The position numbers and the translations under genes are program-made. From Gammaproteobacteria bacterium (GTDB taxonomy: Bacteria > Pseudomonadota > Gammaproteobacteria > Ga0077536), in the NCBI GenBank assembly GCA_016209015.1, contig JACQWY010000021.1, positions 206,853 to 270,852 on the forward strand: 64,000 bases of DNA, given 5' to 3'. Below, in pieces: positions 59,273 to 64,000 of this stretch (positions are counted from its first letter, which is position 1; each line of letters starts with the position of its first letter). Under the pieces are notes generated by a model, which made no database searches, had not been told where the DNA came from, and was given only the letters and a program-made list of their open reading frames with translations.

Positions 59273-60002
59273 GCCGGCCGGTGTAGTCGATGCGGTGCAG
59301 GTAGACGGGCCGCGCGGCCTTCGCGAAATATTCGTCGACCGCTTGCCGGGCGCCCTGCCAGTGACCGTAGTCGTCGATGACCAGCACGCCGTGCGGCACG
59401 AGCAGCGGATAGAGATGCTGCAGCTCGTGGCGCGTCGATTCGTACCAGTCGGTGTCGAGCCGCAGTAGCGCGAGCGGTCCCGGCAGCGCGGCGGGGATCG
59501 TGTCCTCGACCTTGCCCCGGACGAAATGCAGGCGCTCGCGCGGATAGCCCGTGGCGTGGAGATGTTCGCGCACCTCCTCCAGGCCCGCCGCGCACCAGCC
59601 GCCTTCTTTCGCGACCGCGACGCGCATCTGCTCCGCGGCCGATTCGCCGGTCAGGCTCGTGTCGCGTGCGGTCGGCGCGCTCATGCCCTCGTAGGTGTCG
59701 TAGAGCCAGAGGTGACGGCTCGTGTCGCCGTGCGCGAGCAGCGTGAGCGCGATCGTCATCATGCTGCCGCCGCGCCACACGCCGCATTCCGCGATGTCGC
59801 CGGGCAGACGGTTGCGCACGCAGTAGTTCACCGCCTCGACGAGCGAGGCGAGGCGCGCGACGCTCGTCATGGTGTACGGCCGCGCGGCCGCGACGATGTC
59901 CCGTTCGCCGGCCGTCAGATCGCCGAGCGCTTCGGAGAGATCCGCCGTGTCGAGCAGCCTCTCGCTCATCCGGCGCAGCGCGCGGCCGAGGATGCGCTTC
60001 AT
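59250..60002 (-). CDS. TylF/MycF-family O-methyltransferase
   Basis: The 250 residues match the macrocin O-methyltransferase family: YTMTSVARLASLVEAVNYCV, then DIAECGVWRGGSMMTIALTLL (in parts) as SAM motif, LYDTYEGM, and the metal-binding LLRLDTDWYESTRHEL and GVLVIDDYGHWQGARQAVDEYF (in parts). TylF-type enzymes methylate hydroxyls of deoxysugars on macrolides; in bacteria with glycan clusters they are thought to methylate polysaccharide sugars. It lies three bases after the GT2 gene and shares its transcript. The Asp residues for Mg2+ appear intact. Confidence 0.88.
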   Translation of the reverse strand: MKRILGRALRRMSERLLDTADLSEALGDLTAGERDIVAAARPYTMTSVARLASLVEAVNYCVRNRLPGDIAECGVWRGGSMMTIALTLLAHGDTSRHLWLYDTYEGMSAPTARDTSLTGESAAEQMRVAVAKEGGWCAAGLEEVREHLHATGYPRERLHFVRGKVEDTIPAALPGPLALLRLDTDWYESTRHELQHLYPLLVPHGVLVIDDYGHWQGARQAVDEYFAKAARPVYLHRIDYTGRLMIRPGD

Positions 60003-60005
60003 GCC

Positions 60006-60911
60006 TCAGTCCCGCTGCACGACGCGCCGCTCGGACTCCGCTTCCTTGTAATGCAGCGAGGAAACGAGCTCGGAGAGGATGCCCATCAGGAAGATGAAGA
60101 GCGAGGACAGGAACAGCACGGCGCTCATGTTCGTGAAGCGGTGGAAGTTGACGAACGTGTACGCGTAGTAGCCGCAGCCGGCGAGGAAGAGGCTCGCGCT
60201 GAGCGGCAGGAAGAGCCGCATCGGCGAGAACAGCGTGCCGACCTTCACGATGATCATCAGGAACTTCAGCCCGTCCTCGACGAGCTTGATATGGCTCTTG
60301 CCCTCGCGCCGCTGGGCGCGGATCGGCACGTAGGCGACCGGCAGGCCCGAGCGGAAGAAGGCCATCGTGCAGGTCGTCGGATAGGAGAAGCCGTTCGGCA
60401 GCAGGTACAGGAAGCGCTTGAAGTGCCGCGCGCGCGCCGCGCGCAGACCGGAAGTGAGATCGTCGATCCGGTTCTGCGTCATGTACGAGGCGAGGCCGTT
60501 GTAGAGCCGGTTCGCGAGCGCGCGCCCGCCGGAGGCATGCGTGTCCCACTCGCGCGCGCCGACCGCCATCTCGTAGCCTTCCTCGAGCATCTCGAGGAGC
60601 CGCGGCACGTCGTCGGGATCGTGCTGGCCGTCGGCATCCATGAAGACGAGCACTTGGCCGTGCGCGGCGCGCGCGCCGGATTTGATCGCGGCGCCGTTGC
60701 CCATGGAATAGGGATGTCTGACACGGCGGACGCCCTCGGCCGCGCAGATGTCGGCCGTCGTGTCCGTGCTGCCGTCGTCGACGACGATGATCTCCGCATC
60801 CGGCAGCTTCGCCTTCAGTTTCGGCAGCAGTCGCGCGAGGCCCGCGGCTTCGTTCTTCGCGGGAAGGATCACGCTGACGGCGGGAGTGGCGGTGTCGTGG
60901 CGGCGCGTCAT
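60006..60911 (-). CDS. GT2-family glycosyltransferase with C-terminal membrane helices (DPM1/ArnC-like)
   Basis: The 301 residues from the ATG at 60911 have the GT-A core AVSVILPAKNEAAGLARLLP, IIVVDDGSTDTTADICAAEG and FMDADGQHDPDDVPRLLEML with the DxD-like metal site. Two hydrophobic helices near residues 225-290 follow, the layout of enzymes that transfer sugar to polyprenyl phosphate. It could charge the lipid carrier used by the GT-C proteins, which is a hypothesis. The frame is open upstream to 61004 without family similarity. Confidence 0.88.
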   Translation of the reverse strand: MTRRHDTATPAVSVILPAKNEAAGLARLLPKLKAKLPDAEIIVVDDGSTDTTADICAAEGVRRVRHPYSMGNGAAIKSGARAAHGQVLVFMDADGQHDPDDVPRLLEMLEEGYEMAVGAREWDTHASGGRALANRLYNGLASYMTQNRIDDLTSGLRAARARHFKRFLYLLPNGFSYPTTCTMAFFRSGLPVAYVPIRAQRREGKSHIKLVEDGLKFLMIIVKVGTLFSPMRLFLPLSASLFLAGCGYYAYTFVNFHRFTNMSAVLFLSSLFIFLMGILSELVSSLHYKEAESERRVVQRD

Positions 60912-61044
60912 CGGCGCTGCGGATCGCGGATTTCGTTCAATCGAGCGTCCCCCGGGTATCTCGTCGCTCAGGCGCGGCGAGAGGCTCCCGCCGCGCGTCG
61001 CCACAGTCTACTGGAGTCGCGGACGCGCGCGCCACGCCGCGCGC

Positions 61045-61836
61045 TCAGCCCCCGGGCAGCGGATGCTTGTGCAGCGTCGTGAGCAGGTGGCGGAAGATCT
61101 GCGGATTGCCGGCGACGACGTTGCCGCTGTCGAGATACTTCGACGTCGACTTCGGATCGTCGACGAGCCCGCCTGCCTCGAGCACGAGCAGCGCGCCCGC
61201 GGCGATGTCCCAGGGCTTGAGCCGGAACTCCCAGTAACCGTCGAGCCTGCCGCACGCGACGAAGGCGAGATCGAGGCTCGCCGAACCGCCGCGACGGATA
61301 CCCGACGTGAGCGTCATGAGCTCGCCGAACGACGGCAGATACGGTGCGATCAGGCTCTCGTCGCGGAACGGGAAGCCGGTCGCGAGCAGTGCCTGATCGA
61401 ACTGCCGCGTCTTGCTGACGCGGATGCGGCGGTTGTTCAGCATCGCGCCGCCGCCGCGCGAGGCGGTGAAGAGCTCGCCGGTCACCGGCGCGTAGACGAC
61501 GGCCTGGTCGAGCACGCCGCGCACCTGGAGCGCTATCGAGACGGCGAACTGCGGATAGCCGTGCAGGAAGTTCGTCGTGCCGTCGAGCGGATCGATGATC
61601 CAGACGTACTCGCTGTTGCCGGTCGTGCCCGATTCTTCGGCTAGAATCTGGTGGTCCGGATAAGCCTTCAGCAGCGTCTCGATGATCGCGCTCTCGGCCT
61701 CGCGATCGACGTTGGAGACGTAATCGCGCCGTCCCTTGACCTCGATCTGCAGATCGGGTCCCCGGTCGAGATTGCGGACGATGACGTCGCCGCCACGGCG
61801 CGCGGCGCGCACGGCGATGTTGAGCATGGGATGCAT
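61045..61836 (-). CDS. suhB: SuhB, inositol monophosphatase family / rRNA transcription factor
   Basis: SuhB hydrolyses inositol-1-phosphate in vitro and works in the cell with the Nus factors on rRNA transcription. The 263 residues match E. coli SuhB (267): MHPMLNIAVRAARRGGDVI, ILAEESG with the metal Glu, WIIDPLDGTTNFLHGYPQF with Asp82 and Asp85, and the late metal site WDIAAGALLVLEAGG. It diverges from trmJ with a 48-base spacer, a pairing conserved in gammaproteobacteria. Confidence 0.95.
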   Translation of the reverse strand: MHPMLNIAVRAARRGGDVIVRNLDRGPDLQIEVKGRRDYVSNVDREAESAIIETLLKAYPDHQILAEESGTTGNSEYVWIIDPLDGTTNFLHGYPQFAVSIALQVRGVLDQAVVYAPVTGELFTASRGGGAMLNNRRIRVSKTRQFDQALLATGFPFRDESLIAPYLPSFGELMTLTSGIRRGGSASLDLAFVACGRLDGYWEFRLKPWDIAAGALLVLEAGGLVDDPKSTSKYLDSGNVVAGNPQIFRHLLTTLHKHPLPGG

Positions 61837-61884
61837 GGCGGTCTACCGGGGTTTCGAAGTGTCTGAGAGGCGATCTTACCGGAT

Positions 61885-62655
61885 ATGAGCGGCGAATCGG
61901 TGTCGGTGGTGGAGGAAGGCGGACGTGCGGCGCTGGAGCGTGTGCGCGTCGTGCTCGTGGAGACGACGCATCCCGGCAACATCGGGGCGGTGGCGCGCGC
62001 GATGAAGACCATGGGCCTGACGCGCCTCACGCTCGTCGCGCCGCGGATCTTTCCCTCGGCGGAAGCCACGGCGCGCGCCTCGGGCGCGGACGACCTGCTG
62101 ATGGCGGCGACGGTCGTGCCGACGCTCGCCGAGGCGATCGCGGACTGCGTCGCGGTGTTCGGCACGACGGCGCGGCCGCGTTATCTCGAATGGCCGGTGC
62201 TGCCGCCGCGCGAGGCTGCCGCGCGCGTCACCGCGCTCGCCGCGGAGGGTGAAGTCGCCGTCGTCTTCGGTCGCGAGCGCACCGGCCTCACGAACGCCGA
62301 GCTCGAGCTCTGCAGCCAGGCCATCCGCATTCCGACGAATCCCGAATTCAGCTCCCTGAACATCGCCCAGGCCGTGCAGATCCTCGCCTACGAGCTCAGG
62401 CTCGCGGTGCTCGAAGGCGAGTCGGCGGCGACGCAAGAGGGCGACGATCCGCTCGCCACGGCGGGCGAGCTCGACGCGCTCTACGCGGTCTTCCTCGAAG
62501 GCATGACGGTGGTCGACTATTTCGTGCCCGAGCGCCCGAAGCTCCTCCCGCGCCGTCTGAAGCGCCTGTTCAATCGCGCCGGCCTGCATCATTCCGACGT
62601 CCAGATCCTGCGCGGCTTCATGACTGCGCTGCTGAAGGACCGGGGCCGGCGCTGA
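61885..62655 (+). CDS. trmJ: TrmJ, tRNA 2'-O-methyltransferase (position 32)
   Basis: TrmJ methylates the ribose of C32 or U32 in tRNA. The 256 residues show the SPOUT fold: VVLVETTHPGNIGAVARAMK near the start, VFGRERTGLTNAELELCS and IPTNPEFSSLNIAQAVQIL with the knotted SAM site, and a C-terminal helical tail with RRLKRLFNRAGLHHSDVQILRG (in parts). The length is close to E. coli TrmJ (246). The ATG at 61885 is preceded by a short spacer from suhB. Confidence 0.95.
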   Translation: MSGESVSVVEEGGRAALERVRVVLVETTHPGNIGAVARAMKTMGLTRLTLVAPRIFPSAEATARASGADDLLMAATVVPTLAEAIADCVAVFGTTARPRYLEWPVLPPREAAARVTALAAEGEVAVVFGRERTGLTNAELELCSQAIRIPTNPEFSSLNIAQAVQILAYELRLAVLEGESAATQEGDDPLATAGELDALYAVFLEGMTVVDYFVPERPKLLPRRLKRLFNRAGLHHSDVQILRGFMTALLKDRGRR

Positions 62656-62725
62656 GCCGCGGCGCGGCCTCGACCGGGCGCGGCACGGGCGTTATCCTGC
62701 GGCCTCCGCAGCGGGGAGACGCCCA

Positions 62726-63697
62726 TTGAACGCCGATCTGTCCTGTCTGGTCGATCCCGAGACCAAGTCACCGCTCCACGTCCGCGACGGCTGGCTCGAG
62801 AACGACCGCGGCACGCGTTATCCGATCGTCGACGGCATCCCGCGCTTCGTGCCGCCGGAGAACTATGCGCGCGCGTTCGGCGATCAGTGGCAGCGCTTCC
62901 CGTTGACCCAGCACGATTCGCATGCCGGCCTGCGGCGCGGTGTGGACCGGCTCACGCGCTGCCTGCGCGGCCAGCTCTCCGAGGTGCGCGGCAAACGCGT
63001 GCTCGAAGCGGGCGCGGGTGCCGGGCGCTTCTCCGAGATCCTGCTCGGCGCGGGCGCCGTGCTGCACTCCTTCGATTACTCGGGCTCGGTGGACGTGATC
63101 GCCGCGAACAGCGGCCGGCACGAGGCGCTGACGCTCTTCCAGGGCGACATCAGGCAGATTCCGTGTGCGCGGGAGAGCTACGACTACGTCATCTGTCTCG
63201 GCGTCATCCAGCACACGCCGGATCCGCACGCGAGCATGCGGAGCCTCTGGTCGCACGTGAAGCCGGGCGGCGCGCTCGTGATCGATCAATATCGCTGGAC
63301 GTGGTGGAACAGCCTGCCGCCGCCGCTCGGCGAGGGCCTGCCGCCCTATCGCTGGTACGTGCTGCGCCTGCCGCCCGAGCAGCAGTACGCGGCCGTCGAA
63401 CGCATCTTCGAGTTCTGGTATCCGATCGTCTGGCGGTTCCGGGATTCGCGTTTCATGCAGATCCTGCTGAGCCGCTTCTCGCCGCTCGCGGTGATCTATC
63501 CGAAGTACGGGTTGCGCGATGCGCAGATGTATCGCGAGTGGATGCTGCTCATGCTGCACGATGCGTTGACCGATCACTACAAGCACCTGTGCACGCCGCG
63601 CGAGATGCGCCGCTTCCTCGAGAGCCTCGGCGCCGTCGACATCGTCGTCACGACGGGCGGCAACGGCGTGGAAGCGTTCTGCAGGAAGCCGGGGTAG
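62726..63697 (+). CDS. Methyltransferase with N-terminal Trm112-like segment
   Basis: The 323 residues begin with a Trm112-like part (LSCLVDPETKSPLHV, GTRYPIVDGIPRFVP), then SAM motif VLEAGAGAGRFSEILLGAGA near 95, SFDYSGSVDVI, YDYVICLGVIQHTPDPHASM and KPGGALVIDQYRW. Trm112-like segments often bind zinc, but only one Cys (Cys6) is left here, so no zinc site. The TTG start has GGGGAG upstream; no ATG fits. Downstream is repeat DNA. It may be part of the glycan group or methylate a small lipid; unknown. Confidence 0.78.
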   Translation: MNADLSCLVDPETKSPLHVRDGWLENDRGTRYPIVDGIPRFVPPENYARAFGDQWQRFPLTQHDSHAGLRRGVDRLTRCLRGQLSEVRGKRVLEAGAGAGRFSEILLGAGAVLHSFDYSGSVDVIAANSGRHEALTLFQGDIRQIPCARESYDYVICLGVIQHTPDPHASMRSLWSHVKPGGALVIDQYRWTWWNSLPPPLGEGLPPYRWYVLRLPPEQQYAAVERIFEFWYPIVWRFRDSRFMQILLSRFSPLAVIYPKYGLRDAQMYREWMLLMLHDALTDHYKHLCTPREMRRFLESLGAVDIVVTTGGNGVEAFCRKPG

Positions 63698-63700
63698 GAC

Positions 63701-63796
63701 AAACGTGCGCCAATCCGATCGGCGCAGCGTGATTGGACGCCGGCTGTGCGCGTGGAGGTGAGCGTCCGATTACGCCTGCGGCTAATCAATGGACCT
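63701..63796. repeat. REP-like imperfect palindromic unit
   Basis: Directly after the last stop codon, CCAATC (63710-63715) and GATTGG (63731-63736) flank a GC-rich core with GGCGCAGCG. GATTACGCCTGCGGCTAATC at 63768-63787 is a second near-palindrome. The wording GATTACGCC...GGCTAATC resembles sequences widely scattered in proteobacterial intergenic DNA. Copies elsewhere in the genome would confirm it. No gene is visible in 63698-64000. Confidence 0.5.
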
Positions 63797-63905
63797 ACGA
63801 AGATGGAGAGCGCCTCATGGGAGGTGCCGACGGAGGAGGCGCATCGATCGCGTCTTCCGTTTCTTCGGCGGGATGGCCCGCCGGTCGGACCCGCGTGTCG
63901 CCTAG

Positions 63906-63985
63906 GGAAGCTCTGAATTAGTTCAGAGCTTCCTGCGGCACAGGGATGTGCCGCCGTGAACAGTGGCGTAAGCCATTGTTCACGG
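63906..63985. repeat. Three consecutive strong hairpins at the window end
   Basis: Hairpin 1 has a perfect 12-base stem (63906-63917 with 63922-63933, loop TTAG). Hairpin 2 has a 7-base stem GCGGCAC/GTGCCGC (63935-63941 with 63948-63954, loop AGGGAT). Hairpin 3 has a 14-base stem with one G-U pair (63954-63967 with 63972-63985) and a GTAA loop of the GNRA kind. The three abut with almost no spacer. It may be a dispersed repeat, a structured RNA or part of a mobile element; the window ends 15 bases further. Confidence 0.6.
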
Positions 63986-64000
63986 GAGGCCGGCAAGAAC

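Overview
The window is a gene-dense, high-GC (roughly two-thirds G+C by eye) chromosomal segment of a gammaproteobacterium. The evidence is the gene order: dolP/gmhA-diaA/yraN/lpoA with divergent rsmI, RNase P RNA, a full mraZ-to-lpxC dcw cluster, dciA, secA, argJ, a Nudix/ThiE-like fusion, zapD, coaE, pilDCB, clpB, pgeF, rluD, bamD, nadE, sucCD, pilSR-pilA and suhB/trmJ. This resembles Pseudomonas and Xanthomonas neighbourhoods. The base composition and mixture of orders suggest a Nevskiales/Steroidobacterales-type lineage, which is inference only. Nothing looks like a plasmid, phage or insertion sequence.

Layout. 1-4008 carries the envelope and replication-control cluster around lpoA with rsmI facing the other way. 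4058-4437 is rnpB. 4610-23511 is the dcw cluster on the + strand: mraZ, rsmH, ftsL, ftsI, murE, murF, mraY, murD, ftsW, murG, murC, murB, ddl, ftsQ, ftsA, ftsZ and lpxC. It starts with a near-consensus promoter followed by a three-repeat MraZ operator. Many junctions overlap by 4-20 bases, so translation is probably coupled. 23589-29123 holds dciA (-), secA, argJ and the Nudix/ThiE-like gene. 29162-34624 (-) holds zapD, coaE, pilD, pilC and pilB. 34766-43851 is mostly housekeeping: clpB, pgeF, rluD, bamD (+), nadE, sucD and sucC. 44111-48079 (+) is a small membrane protein gene, pilS, pilR and pilA, with a sigma-54 promoter and an inverted-repeat array in front of pilA and a strong terminator behind it.

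48100-60911 is the accessory part. Two tandem, mutually homologous polytopic GT-C/TMTC-like proteins follow pilA. After them comes a glycan-type gene set: two GT4-type glycosyltransferases, an AsnB-type amidotransferase, two SAM methyltransferases, a flippase, a TylF-like O-methyltransferase and a GT2 enzyme with C-terminal membrane helices. I see no Wzy polymerase and no sugar-nucleotide synthesis genes. The set could decorate surface polysaccharide or the adjacent pilin; the pilin link rests on position only. 61045-63697 has suhB, trmJ and a further methyltransferase. The last 300 bases hold no gene but a REP-like unit and three consecutive strong hairpins, cut by the window edge.

How the genes work together: the first third makes and times the septal cell wall (precursors by MurB-G and MraY, synthesis by FtsW/FtsI, scaffold by FtsZ/A/Q/L, activation by LpoA elsewhere in the wall), and the middle makes type IV pili (motor PilB, platform PilC, peptidase PilD, pilin PilA, control by PilS/PilR).
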